A DNA stretch of 64,000 nt from Methylocystis echinoides (lineage in GTDB: Bacteria; Pseudomonadota; Alphaproteobacteria; Rhizobiales; Beijerinckiaceae), in contig NZ_BSEC01000006.1 of NCBI RefSeq assembly GCF_027923385.1, positions 82,932 to 146,931 on the forward strand, written 5' to 3'. Position numbers and translations under genes: made by a program. The notes under the pieces were generated by a model. That model ran no database searches. It was not told the origin of the DNA and saw only the letters and a list, made by a program, of their open reading frames with translations. This document shows positions 49,507 through 58,855 of this stretch, piece after piece; the first letter of the stretch is position 1, and every line of letters starts with the position of its first letter.

Positions 49507-49526
49507 GCCCGGCCCCTGCGCCGGGC
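49507..49526 (+). terminator. GC hairpin before the methylase-helicase gene
   Basis: GCCCGGC (49507-49513) and GCCGGGC (49520-49526) around CCCTGC, followed by TTCGTATTTCC. Same design as the stems at 47890 and 56689. Confidence 0.45.
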
Positions 49527-49647
49527 TTCGTATTTCCGCAGCCGGCTGATCGCTCCGGCCCCTCCCGTCAATCCCGCAACGCCGTGCCGACCGCCGCCTC
49601 CGCGGCGGGCCGCGCGGTCGCGCGCGCCCAGCAGAAGGACCTTCCCA

Positions 49648-52600
49648 ATGGCGCAGGACGACCCTTTCACCCTCGACCTCTTCGGAAACACGGCGCTGTC
49701 GTCGGGCCTCGGCCTCGGCGTCACCGCCTTCGTCGCCGACATAAGCGGCGATGACGATCCTGACGATGATCCGCCTCCGGCGTCGCCGCCGTCGGCGGCA
49801 TCGACGCGACCGGCCGGATCACGTTCATCCCGGCGCGGCGTCAATTTTCATCTCGCCGGCGACCGAGGCCTGGCCAACGGCTGGAAGCAGCGCGCCCGCG
49901 ACAGCATCGCGGCGGTACGGCTCGCCGCGGAGATCGAGGCCGATGAGCGCCCCGCAACCCGCGATGAGCAGGAGCGGCTGATTCGCTTCACCGGCTTCGG
50001 CGCCTCGGAATTGGCGAATGGCGTCTTCCGGCGCCCGGGCGAGACGGACTTCGCGAAGGGCTGGGACGAAATCGGCGCCGAGCTGCAGGATGCGGTCGAC
50101 GATGCCGACTACGCCTCCCTGGCGCGCTGCACGCAATACGCCCACTTCACACCCGAGTTCATCGTTCGCGCCATCTGGGCGGGCGTGCAGCGGCTCGGCT
50201 GGCGCGGCGGCCGCGTGCTCGAGCCGGGCATCGGCACAGGCCTGTTTCCGGCGCTCATGCCCGAGGACCTGCGCGACGTCAGCCACGTCATGGGCGTCGA
50301 GCTCGATCCCGTCACCGCCCGGATCGCCCGGCTCCTGCAGCCGCGCGCTCGGATCGTCACCGGGGACTTCGCGCGCACGGAGCTGCCGCCTCGCTTCGAT
50401 CTCGTCGTCGGCAATCCGCCATTCTCCGATCGCACCGTGCGCTCGGATCGCGCGCTGCGTTCGCTTGGTCTGCGCCTCCACGACTATTTCATCGTCAAGG
50501 CGATCCGGCTGCTGAAGCCCGGCGCGCTCGCAGCCTTCGTGACCTCGCACGGCACGATGGACAAGGCTGACAGCGGCGCGCGCGAGGAGATCGGGAAGCA
50601 CGCCGATCTTGTCGGCGCGATCCGGCTACCCGAGGGCAGCTTCCGCGCCGCCGCCGGCACCGACGTCGTGGTCGACATCCTCTTTTTCCGGAAGAGGAAG
50701 GTCGCGGAGCCCGAGGGCGATCTGTGCTGGCTCGACCTGGACGAGGTGCGGCCGGCGACCGACGACGAGGGCGCGATCCGCGTCAATCGCTGGTTCGCGC
50801 GCCATGCTGAGATGGTGCTTGGCGCCCACGCGCTGACCTCCGGCCCCTTCGGCGAGACCTACACCTGCCTCCCGGATCAGGGCGGCGATCTCGCGGCCGC
50901 GCTCGCCGCCGCGGTCTCGCGTCTTCCGGATGCTCTCTACGACGGCGAGCCCGAGCCGATCGACTTCGACATGGAGGACGAGGCGTCGCCCGCGCAGGCG
51001 ACCGGCGCCCGCAGCCTCGCGGCGCGGGAAGGAAGCTACCTTCTCGATACCCGCCACGGCCTGATGCAGGTCCTCGACGGCAGTCCCGTCGCCGTCACGG
51101 TCCGCAAGGGCCGCAGCGCCGAGGGGATTCCGGAGAAGCACGTCCGGATCATCCAGAAGCTGATCCCGATCCGGGAGGCCGTGCGCGAGGTGCTGAAGTG
51201 CCAGGAGCTCGACCGGCCGTGGAAGGACGCGCAGGTGCGGCTGCGCATCGCCTGGTCGAATTTCGTGCGCAGCTTCGGCCCGATCAACACGACCGTCGTC
51301 TCCACCAGCGAGGACCCGGAGACGGGCGAGGTTCGCGAGACCCATCGCCGTCCCAATCTGCAGCCGTTCCTCGACGACCCGGATTGCTGGCTCGTGGCGT
51401 CGATCGAGGATTACGACCTCGAATCCGACACGGCGCGGCCGGGCCCGATCTTCACGGAGCGCGTGATCGCCCCGCCGGCGCCGCCGGTCATCACCAGCGC
51501 GCTCGATGCGCTGGCCGTCGTGCTCAACGAGCGCGGCCATGTCGATCCCGATCACATCGCGGAGCTGCTGCATCGCGATGTCGACGACGTGATAGGCGAG
51601 CTCGGCAGCGCCATCTTCCGCGATCCCGCCGATGGCTCCTGGCAGAGCGCCGACGCCTATCTCTCCGGCGCCGTCCGCTCGAAGCTCGCGGCCGCGGAAG
51701 CGGCGGCCGCGCTCGACCCGGCCTATGAGCGCAATGTCGCGGCGCTGCGCGATGTGCAACCTGCCGATCTCAGACCGTCGGACATCACCGCGCGTCTCGG
51801 GGCGCCGTGGATTCCGGCCGACGACATCGTCGCCTTCGTGAAGGAGACGATGGGCACGGACATCAAGATCCACCACATGCCGGAGCTGGCGTCGTGGACC
51901 GTCGAGGCGCGTCAGCTCGGCTGGATGGCGGCAGGCACGTCGGAATGGGGAACCGAGCGACGGCATGCCGGACAGCTTTTGTCCGATGCGCTCAATTCAT
52001 CCGTGCCGCAGATCTTCGACACGATCAAGGACGGCGACAGCGAGCGCCGCGTCCTCAACGTCGTCGACACCGAGGCGGCGAAGGAAAAGCTGCAGAAGAT
52101 CAAGACGGCGTTCCAGAACTGGATCTGGACCGATCCGGATCGAACGGATCGGTTGGCGCGCGTCTACAATGATCGCTTCAACAACATCGTGCCGCGGGCC
52201 TTCGACGGCTCGCATCTGAAGCTGCCGGGCGCGTCGGGCGCCTTCGTCCTCTACGATCATCAGAAGCGCGGTATCTGGCGCATCATCGCCGCGGGCGCGA
52301 CCTATCTCGCCCATGCCGTAGGCGCCGGCAAGACCATGACGATGGCGGCTGCCATCATGGAGCAGCGCCGGCTCGGCCTGATCGCTAAGGCGATGCTCGT
52401 CGTTCCCGGCCATTGCCTGGCGCAGGCGGCGAGGGAGTTCCTCGCGCTCTATCCCGGCGCCCGCATCCTCGTCGCCGACGAGACCAATTTCACCAAGGAC
52501 AAGCGGCAGCGCTTCCTCTCGCGCGCGGCCACAGCGACCTGGGACGCGATCATCATCACGCACTCGGCCTTCCGCTTCATCGGCGTGCCCTCGGCGTTCG

Positions 52601-54738
52601 AGCAGCAGATGATCCAGGACGAGCTGGAGCTCTACGAGACGCTGCTGACCAAGGTCGAGAGCGACGATCGGGTCTCGCGCAAGCGTCTCGAGCGGCTGAA
52701 GGAGGGTTTGAAGGAGCGCCTGGAGTCGCTCGCCACCCGCAAGGACGATCTCCTGACCATTTCGGAGATCGGCGTCGATCAGATCATCGTCGATGAGGCG
52801 CAGGAGTTCCGCAAGCTGTCCTTCGCCACCAATATGTCGACGCTGAAAGGCGTCGATCCGAACGGCTCGCAGCGTGCCTGGGACCTCTACGTGAAGTCCC
52901 GCTTCATCGAGTCGAGAAATCCCGGCCGCGCGCTCGTGCTGGCGTCGGGCACGCCGATCACCAACACGATTTGCGAGATGTACTCGGTGCAGCGCTATCT
53001 CGGCTACGCCGCCCTGTCCGAGCGCGGCTTGCACGAGTTCGACGCCTGGGCGTCGACCTTCGGCGACGTCTCGACTGAGCTCGAGCTCCAGCCGTCCGGC
53101 AAATACAAGCCGGTGACGCGCTTCGCGACCTTCGTGAACGTACCCGAGCTCGTTGCCATGTTCCGGTCCTTCGCCGACGTGGTGATGCCCGAAGACCTGC
53201 GGCAGCACGTCAGGATACCGGCGGTCTCGACCGGCAAGCGTCAGATCATGACGGCGAAGCCGTCGGCGTCCTTCAAGCGCTACCAGCTCGTGCTCGATGC
53301 GCGAATCAAGGCCATCGAGATGCGCGACCGGCCGCCGGAGCCGGGCGACGACATCCTGCTCTCCGTCATCACCGACGGGCGCCATGCCGCGATCGACCTT
53401 CGCCTTGTCGATCCGGACAACGACGACGAGCCCGACAACAAGCTCAATCTCCTTATAGGCAACGCGCTGCGCATCTGGCGGGAAACCGCGGACAACGCCT
53501 ATGTGCGTACCGACGGCAAGCCCTATGAGCTGCCCGGCGCCGCCCAGATGATCTTCTCCGATCTCGGCACGATCAGCGTCGAGAAGTCCCGCGGCTTCTC
53601 GGCCTATCGCTGGATCAGGGACGAGCTCGTCCGCATGGGCGTGCCTGCGTCCGAAATCGCCTTCATGCAGGACTACAAGAAGTCGGAGGCGAAGCAGCGC
53701 CTGTTCGGCGACGTGCGCGCCGGCAAGGTCCGCTTCCTGATCGGCTCCTCCGACACGATGGGCACCGGCGTCAACGCCCAGCTCCGCCTGAAGGCGCTGC
53801 ATCACCTCGATGTGCCCTGGCTTCCCTCGCAGATCGCGCAGCGGGAAGGGCGGATCGAACGTCAGGGCAATCAGAACGACGTCATCGACATCTTCGCCTA
53901 TGCGACGGAGGGCAGCCTCGATGCCACGATGTGGCAGAACAATGAGCGCAAGGCCCGCTTCATCGCCGCGGCGCTGTCCGGCGACGCGTCGATCCGCCGC
54001 CTCGAGGATCTCGGCGAGGGCCAGGCCAACCAGTTCGCGATGGCGAAGGCGATCGCGTCGGGCGATCAGCGCCTCATGCTCAAGGCTGGGCTCGAAGCGG
54101 ACATCGCGCGGCTTGAGCGCCTGCGCGCCGCCCATATCGACGATCAGCATGCCGTGCGCCGCCAGCTTCGCGACGCCGAGCGCGACATCGAGTTCTCCAC
54201 CCGCCGCATCGCTGAGATCGGCGAGGATATGGAGCGTCTCGTGCCGACCACGGGCGAGGCCTTCGCCGCGACGATCGCCGGCAAGCGTTATGTCGAGCGC
54301 AAGGAGGCCGGCCGCGCGCTGATGAAGGAAGCCCTGACGCTCGTCCAGCTTCAGCAGGAGGGCGAAAGCATCATCGCTTCGATCGGCGGCTTCGATCTCG
54401 AATATTCCGGCGAGCGGTTCGGCCGCGACGGCTATCGCTACAGCACGATGCTGCTCCGCACCGCTTCGGAACACGAGATCGAATTGCCGATCACGGTGAC
54501 GCCGCTCGGCGCGATCGCCCGTCTCGAGCACGCGCTCGACGATTTCGCGGGCGAGCGCGAGCGCTATCGCCAGCGCCTGGCCGACGCCCGCCGCAGGCTC
54601 GCCTCGTACCAGTCGCGCGACGCTGGCGAATTCACCTTCGCCGGCGAGCTGGCGGAAAAGCGCCGCCAGTTGGCGGAGGTGGAGGATGCCCTGGCGAGGG
54701 ATGTCGAGGGAGGCGGCGAACAGGCCGCCGCAGCATGA
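49648..54738 (+). CDS. Fused N6-adenine DNA methylase and SNF2-type helicase
   Basis: 1,696 residues. Residues about 90-360 form a methyltransferase: FGASELANGVFR, the SAM motif VLEPGIGTGLFPAL near 195 and the catalytic motif VVGNPPFSD near 260. A helicase follows: motif I LAHAVGAGKTMTMAAAI near 895, motif II IIVDEAQEF near 1050, motif III-like ALVLASGTPITNT near 1095, and motifs V/VI GTGVNAQ and QREGRIERQGNQND near 1375-1410. The C-terminal 250 residues are coiled coil. Similar giant proteins of mobile elements include phage P1 DarB, which protects incoming DNA from restriction. Role here: probable antirestriction or modification of element DNA. Confidence 0.88.
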   Translation: MAQDDPFTLDLFGNTALSSGLGLGVTAFVADISGDDDPDDDPPPASPPSAASTRPAGSRSSRRGVNFHLAGDRGLANGWKQRARDSIAAVRLAAEIEADERPATRDEQERLIRFTGFGASELANGVFRRPGETDFAKGWDEIGAELQDAVDDADYASLARCTQYAHFTPEFIVRAIWAGVQRLGWRGGRVLEPGIGTGLFPALMPEDLRDVSHVMGVELDPVTARIARLLQPRARIVTGDFARTELPPRFDLVVGNPPFSDRTVRSDRALRSLGLRLHDYFIVKAIRLLKPGALAAFVTSHGTMDKADSGAREEIGKHADLVGAIRLPEGSFRAAAGTDVVVDILFFRKRKVAEPEGDLCWLDLDEVRPATDDEGAIRVNRWFARHAEMVLGAHALTSGPFGETYTCLPDQGGDLAAALAAAVSRLPDALYDGEPEPIDFDMEDEASPAQATGARSLAAREGSYLLDTRHGLMQVLDGSPVAVTVRKGRSAEGIPEKHVRIIQKLIPIREAVREVLKCQELDRPWKDAQVRLRIAWSNFVRSFGPINTTVVSTSEDPETGEVRETHRRPNLQPFLDDPDCWLVASIEDYDLESDTARPGPIFTERVIAPPAPPVITSALDALAVVLNERGHVDPDHIAELLHRDVDDVIGELGSAIFRDPADGSWQSADAYLSGAVRSKLAAAEAAAALDPAYERNVAALRDVQPADLRPSDITARLGAPWIPADDIVAFVKETMGTDIKIHHMPELASWTVEARQLGWMAAGTSEWGTERRHAGQLLSDALNSSVPQIFDTIKDGDSERRVLNVVDTEAAKEKLQKIKTAFQNWIWTDPDRTDRLARVYNDRFNNIVPRAFDGSHLKLPGASGAFVLYDHQKRGIWRIIAAGATYLAHAVGAGKTMTMAAAIMEQRRLGLIAKAMLVVPGHCLAQAAREFLALYPGARILVADETNFTKDKRQRFLSRAATATWDAIIITHSAFRFIGVPSAFEQQMIQDELELYETLLTKVESDDRVSRKRLERLKEGLKERLESLATRKDDLLTISEIGVDQIIVDEAQEFRKLSFATNMSTLKGVDPNGSQRAWDLYVKSRFIESRNPGRALVLASGTPITNTICEMYSVQRYLGYAALSERGLHEFDAWASTFGDVSTELELQPSGKYKPVTRFATFVNVPELVAMFRSFADVVMPEDLRQHVRIPAVSTGKRQIMTAKPSASFKRYQLVLDARIKAIEMRDRPPEPGDDILLSVITDGRHAAIDLRLVDPDNDDEPDNKLNLLIGNALRIWRETADNAYVRTDGKPYELPGAAQMIFSDLGTISVEKSRGFSAYRWIRDELVRMGVPASEIAFMQDYKKSEAKQRLFGDVRAGKVRFLIGSSDTMGTGVNAQLRLKALHHLDVPWLPSQIAQREGRIERQGNQNDVIDIFAYATEGSLDATMWQNNERKARFIAAALSGDASIRRLEDLGEGQANQFAMAKAIASGDQRLMLKAGLEADIARLERLRAAHIDDQHAVRRQLRDAERDIEFSTRRIAEIGEDMERLVPTTGEAFAATIAGKRYVERKEAGRALMKEALTLVQLQQEGESIIASIGGFDLEYSGERFGRDGYRYSTMLLRTASEHEIELPITVTPLGAIARLEHALDDFAGERERYRQRLADARRRLASYQSRDAGEFTFAGELAEKRRQLAEVEDALARDVEGGGEQAAAA

Positions 54739-54985
54739 GGGGAGAAAAGGGGGGAAAGGCCCGCTCGCAGATCGGCCAGGCCGGCAACGCTCGCGCTCAA
54801 TCGCCGCCTGCGCGAGCCCGGCCCGTCGTCCTTCGCAGGGCTGTGAGCCCTGCTCGTCCGGCCGGGCAGGGCTGCTCGGCCGCAATTGTGCCGGCCCAAC
54901 CGCTCCGCGGGCCGGGGGGTGTCTCCGGAAGGAGACGAGAAAGGACCGCAAGGCGCGGTCCGCGAACCCCGAAAAGGAGCATCCC

Positions 54986-56659
54986 ATGTATCTCATGAAG
55001 GTCGATCCGCGCGCGCTCGTGGAAAACCCCGACCATTCGCGCCAGACGAAGTCGACGCCGCAGGCCGACGCGCTCTTGCTGGCGTCCATCAAGGCCGTCG
55101 GCATCGTGCAGCCGCCCGTCGTGTCGCAGCAGACCGATGGCGGCAACGGCTTTGTCATCAACGCCGGCCGGCGCCGCGTGCGCCTCGCCGTCGCCGCAGG
55201 CCTCGAGGAGATCGACGTTCTCGTCGACGATCCGGCGAACGACAACGGCGCCATGCGGTCCTTTGTCGAGAATCTCGCGCGCGAGCCGCTGAACGCCGTC
55301 GATCAGTGGCGCGCCATCGAGCGTCTCGTCGCGCTCGGCTGGACGGAGGAGGCGATCGGCGTCGCCCTCACGCTGCCGGTCCGCCAGGTCCGGAAGCTCC
55401 GCCTGCTCGCGAATGTCCTGCCGGCGATGCTCGATCACATGGCCAAGGGCGACATGCCCGACGAGCGTCAGCTCCGCACGATCGCCTCGGCCTCGCCCGA
55501 CGAGCAGAAGGAGGTCTGGAAGAAGCACAAGCCGTCGAAGGCCGATCCGCAGGTCTCTTGGTGGAGCGTCGCGCAGGCGTTGACCAAGGCCCGCATGTAC
55601 GCACGTCATGCCAGCTTCGGCGACGATCTCGCCCAGGCCTACGGCATCCAGTGGGTCGAGGATCTGTTCGCGCCGGCCGACGAGGACAGCCGCTACACCA
55701 CGGATGTCGAGGCATTCCTCGGCGCACAGCAGGAATGGATGACGGCCAACCTGCCGAAGAAGGGCATCATCGCCGAAGTCACCAACTACGGCGAGGTGAA
55801 GCTGCCGCCGAAGGCGCAGCGCGTCTATGGCAAGGCGTCGAAGGGCGATTGCACCGCCATGTATCTCGACCGTGACGGCCGGGTGCAGAGCGTGCATTAC
55901 CGCATGCCCGCGGCGAAGAAGCCGAAGGGCAACGGCGCGACTGCCGGCGATGATGCTGCTGATGAGACCGGCGCGACCGCCAAGCCGCGTCCCGACGTGA
56001 CGCGCAAGGGCGTCGAGATGATCGGCGACTTCCGCACGGACGCGCTGCACGAGGCGCTCGCCCGGGCGCCGATCGAGGACAATGCGCTGATGGCGCTGCT
56101 GATCCTCGCCTTCGCCGGCCAGAACGTCTCCGTCGCTTCGGCCAACGGCGGGACCTATTACGGCACGCGCCGGATCGCGCGCCATGCCGTGAACCTGTTC
56201 GATCAGGACGGCCAGCTCCTGCTCGACAACGACACGCTCCGCATCGCCGCGCGGTCGGTCCTCGCCGAGGTGCTGTCGTGCCGGGAGAACCGCACCGACA
56301 GCGGCATCGTCGCCCGCGTCGCCGGCGATGTCGTCGGCGCCGACAACTTCCTGCCGAATATGGGCAGTGACGACTTCCTGTCGTGCCTGTCGCGCAGCGC
56401 GCTCGAAGGCTCGTGCAAGGACACGCCGGTTCTTCCGCGCCAGAAGGTGAAAGACACGCGCGCCGCTCTGGTCGAGCACTTCAAGGAGGGCCGCTTCGTC
56501 CATCCCGCCGCGCTGTTCGCGCCGGACAAGACGGCGATGTCGAGCTGGCTCGCCTCGAACGCCGTTGCCGAAGACGACGAGTCCGACGAGCTCGTCGAAG
56601 ACGGTGAGGATAGCGGCGAAACGCCGGACGACGAGGCATTCCGCGAAGCCGCGGAATAG
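54986..56659 (+). CDS. ParB/Srx-fold (ParB N-domain) protein
   Basis: 557 residues. The N-terminal ParB nuclease-like domain has NPDHSRQTKSTPQADALLLA, SIKAVGIVQPPVV, FVINAGRRRVRLAVAAGLEE and FVENLAREPLNAVDQWRAIE, followed by a KorB/ParB-like helix-turn-helix (GWTEEAIGVALTLPVRQVRK). The long C-terminal half is specific to this group. AAGGAG precedes ATG 54986. No parA is adjacent, so it is more likely an element-specific regulator or nuclease than a partition protein. Confidence 0.82.
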   Translation: MYLMKVDPRALVENPDHSRQTKSTPQADALLLASIKAVGIVQPPVVSQQTDGGNGFVINAGRRRVRLAVAAGLEEIDVLVDDPANDNGAMRSFVENLAREPLNAVDQWRAIERLVALGWTEEAIGVALTLPVRQVRKLRLLANVLPAMLDHMAKGDMPDERQLRTIASASPDEQKEVWKKHKPSKADPQVSWWSVAQALTKARMYARHASFGDDLAQAYGIQWVEDLFAPADEDSRYTTDVEAFLGAQQEWMTANLPKKGIIAEVTNYGEVKLPPKAQRVYGKASKGDCTAMYLDRDGRVQSVHYRMPAAKKPKGNGATAGDDAADETGATAKPRPDVTRKGVEMIGDFRTDALHEALARAPIEDNALMALLILAFAGQNVSVASANGGTYYGTRRIARHAVNLFDQDGQLLLDNDTLRIAARSVLAEVLSCRENRTDSGIVARVAGDVVGADNFLPNMGSDDFLSCLSRSALEGSCKDTPVLPRQKVKDTRAALVEHFKEGRFVHPAALFAPDKTAMSSWLASNAVAEDDESDELVEDGEDSGETPDDEAFREAAE

Positions 56660-56688
56660 AGCCGGCCTCCTCATCTCCCGAACGACAA

Positions 56689-56714
56689 CCGCCGCCGGTC
56701 CCTGCCGGCGGCGG
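56689..56714 (+). terminator. GC hairpin between the ParB-like gene and the next gene
   Basis: CCGCCGCCGG (56689-56698) pairs with CCGGCGGCGG (56705-56714) around TCCCTG, followed by CTTCATTTCC. Third stem of the same type in this module. Confidence 0.5.
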
Positions 56715-56746
56715 CTTCATTTCCACCATCCGCACAGGAGGACGTC

Positions 56747-57223
56747 ATGTCCGCACAGTCAATCTACGAGTTCGCGTTGCTCGGCTCGATCATTCGCTTC
56801 TCCGACGGCGCGCCGCGCCCGCCGGACCGCCATCGCCGCAAGCTCTCCGCCTGGGAGAACAACAACAGCGGCGGCCGCCTCATTCGCAAGCAGGCCGAGC
56901 GCCGCATCGGCAACACCGTCATCGGCGCGAGCATCACCCTGCATGCCGGCGACTATGGCAGTGGCGGCGTCGTCGTGCTGCGCGTCCACCGGACATTCTC
57001 GGTCGACAGCCGCCTGACGTTTGCCGTGACCGAACGGCCGAACGTCGGTTCGGTCCAAGTGCTCGACCGGCCGGGCGACGACGGCGAGCTGGTCTATCTC
57101 GCCAGCCATCGTGCAGACGCGGAGGAATGGCTCAAGCGACACGGCTATCCCAACGCCGTGCTGCGCGAGATCTCGGCCGACGAGGTCGCGGCCGCCGTCG
57201 TGGAAGGGAGGGCTGCCGCATGA
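56747..57223 (+). CDS. Hypothetical protein, 158 aa
   Basis: Soluble, strand-rich protein (IYEFALLGSIIRFSDGAPRP; VVVLRVHRTFSVDSRLTFAV) with a helical C-terminus containing HRADAEEWLKRHGYPNAVL. AGGAGG precedes the ATG. The stop overlaps the next ATG. Part of the element-specific gene run; no known function. Confidence 0.65.
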   Translation: MSAQSIYEFALLGSIIRFSDGAPRPPDRHRRKLSAWENNNSGGRLIRKQAERRIGNTVIGASITLHAGDYGSGGVVVLRVHRTFSVDSRLTFAVTERPNVGSVQVLDRPGDDGELVYLASHRADAEEWLKRHGYPNAVLREISADEVAAAVVEGRAAA

Positions 57224-58110
57224 GCATGCCCGCACCCTCCACCGGAATGATCGCGGAACCCGCGGGCGCATTTCCGCAGATCGAGTTCGGCCGCACAGCA
57301 GAGGGCATTCTCGTCGCCTGTGTCGCCGACACCTCCTTCGCCATGCTGCCGGCGCGCGATGGCCGGCACTATCTCGCCACCGGCTGGCGCATCGGCCGGC
57401 CGATGGCCGAATGGAAGCGATCCGACTTTTACGGTCATGCCGGCGAGCTCGCCGACGAGGCGGCGTTCCGCTGCAAGGTCGCGGAAAACGCGGAGCATCA
57501 GCGCGAGAAGCGCGCGCTCGGCCGCCGCGAGATCGGCTCCACGGCGAATACGCCGTGGGGCCGCTCGCAGGGCGCGACCCTCTATGCCGAGGGTGTCGTC
57601 TGCCATTCGACCGCCGGTCATGGCGGCTTCCACCTCTCGGCCGAGCGCAATCGCAAGGTCCATTCCGTGCTGCGGTCGCGCGGCGGCTGGTACGAGGAAG
57701 ATGCAGGCTGGGCGATCGTCGCGCTCACCTTCCCGCATCTCTTCACCAGCTATGAGCGGCGCTGCGCCGAGCGCACGATCAAGGATAGCTGGCCGGACGC
57801 CTGGGAAGCGATCTTCGGCACGATCCTTCAGCCCGGCGAGTCTCTGGAAAAGGATCGCCGCGCCTTCGAGCAGCGGCACGCCGACGACTGGATCGTCGTA
57901 TCGGCGATTACATCGGATCAGCAGCCGGGCTTTGTCGAAGTCGTCGCCACGCCCGGCGGCCGCCGCGGTGCGGGCACCGAGGAACGGCGCTTCCTCGTGC
58001 CGTCCGGCGAGTACCAGGTCGGACGCTTCGGCTTCGTCGTCGATGAGGCGCGTCATCCGGTCCATTCCGGCCCGTCGAGCTTCATCGGCTGGCAGGGGAG
58101 GGCGCGATGA
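57220..58110 (+). CDS. Hypothetical protein, 296 aa (DUF7007-like)
   Basis: ATG 57220 overlaps the previous stop. The central block TPWGRSQGATLYAEGVVCHS followed by TAGHGGFHLSAERN is strikingly conserved-looking and includes His residues that could bind metal. I associate this block with the uncharacterised DUF7007 group of alphaproteobacterial mobile elements, with moderate certainty. No signal peptide. Function unknown. Confidence 0.65.
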   Translation: MSMPAPSTGMIAEPAGAFPQIEFGRTAEGILVACVADTSFAMLPARDGRHYLATGWRIGRPMAEWKRSDFYGHAGELADEAAFRCKVAENAEHQREKRALGRREIGSTANTPWGRSQGATLYAEGVVCHSTAGHGGFHLSAERNRKVHSVLRSRGGWYEEDAGWAIVALTFPHLFTSYERRCAERTIKDSWPDAWEAIFGTILQPGESLEKDRRAFEQRHADDWIVVSAITSDQQPGFVEVVATPGGRRGAGTEERRFLVPSGEYQVGRFGFVVDEARHPVHSGPSSFIGWQGRAR

Positions 58111-58532
58111 CAGCTTCCCCGCAACGCATCGCGCAGCTCTCGCGCATGGAAGAGGCGCGCCGCCAGACGCAGCGCCAGCTCGACATGATCGACCGGCAGA
58201 TCATCTGTCGCATGACGGCGCTGATTCCACAGCTCGGTCGCAAGCGTGCCGCATATCGCCGCGGCAAGCCCGCCGATCCGAGCGCGTTCCTCGAGCGCTA
58301 CCGCTCGAACCTCGCCGCCATCACGGCCGAGCGCCAGCCCGAGATCGACGCCCTGTCGCGCAAGCTCGCCCGGCAGGATGCGGCGATCGAGGCATTGCGT
58401 GAACGCTGCGGCGCCGGGCCATGCGGGTCAAGGCCGGCACAGCCGGCAGAGGCCGCCGCTGTCGAGGATGGCAGGCGCGCTTGTCGGCCGGGAGAGCAGC
58501 GCGGCGGGCTGATCTACGCGCCGAACCTGTAA
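58107..58532 (+). CDS. Coiled-coil hypothetical protein, 141 aa
   Basis: Highly helical, Arg/Gln-rich protein (RMEEARRQTQRQLDMIDRQI; ALSRKLARQDAAIEALRERC). The start overlaps the previous stop as ATGA, so it is the last gene of the operon. The C-terminus is Gly/Pro-rich. It ends 79 bases before the tRNA-Gly fragment. Confidence 0.6.
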   Translation: MTASPQRIAQLSRMEEARRQTQRQLDMIDRQIICRMTALIPQLGRKRAAYRRGKPADPSAFLERYRSNLAAITAERQPEIDALSRKLARQDAAIEALRERCGAGPCGSRPAQPAEAAAVEDGRRACRPGEQRGGLIYAPNL

Positions 58533-58610
58533 CCCGATGGTGACCGCAGCTCTCGCGAGCCCTTCCGGCGCCTGCGATTTCAACTGCCCGAAAACGACAA
58601 TAAGGTCGAC

Positions 58611-58658
58611 TGGAGCGGGCGATGGGATTCGAACCCACGACCCCAACCTTGGCAAGGT
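58611..58658 (-). other. tRNA-Gly(GCC) 3' fragment, attachment site
   Basis: The minus strand reads ACCTTGCCAAGGTTGGGGTC, then a T-arm with GGTTCGAATCC and an acceptor end GCCCGCTCCA. This is the 3' 48 bases of tRNA-Gly, from the anticodon stem to CCA; the D-arm and 5' acceptor strand do not follow (58659 onwards is unrelated). Such 3' copies are left at the end of elements that integrate into tRNA genes. By geometry the element that used this site lies to the right, where the integrase gene begins 200 bases away. Confidence 0.85.
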
Positions 58659-58855
58659 GCCCGACGCGCTTGCGCCGCCATACCCGACTTCACGCTACGG
58701 CACGATTTAACTATATAACTCAAGATATTAATTGACATCAGTCCCGCCGAGCCTATCCGGGAGGTAGCCGCCGACTTGCTTCGAAATGCTTGGAATCGGC
58801 TTCGATAGAGGGTATGGTAGGGAAATTCTAAGCAAAAATTCGACAAGGTATTGAT

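Noticed and set aside
51997..55254. 1,085-codon open frame on the minus strand opposite the methylase-helicase gene
   Set aside because: The plus strand encodes clear methylase and helicase motifs; the minus frame has no domain and is an effect of high GC content and codon periodicity.
54797..56674. 625-codon minus-strand frame opposite the ParB-like gene
   Set aside because: It mirrors a recognised ParB-domain gene and contains no recognisable domain of its own.
58611..58690. Complete tRNA-Gly gene
   Set aside because: Only the 3' 48 bases match; the D-arm and 5' acceptor strand are replaced by unrelated sequence.
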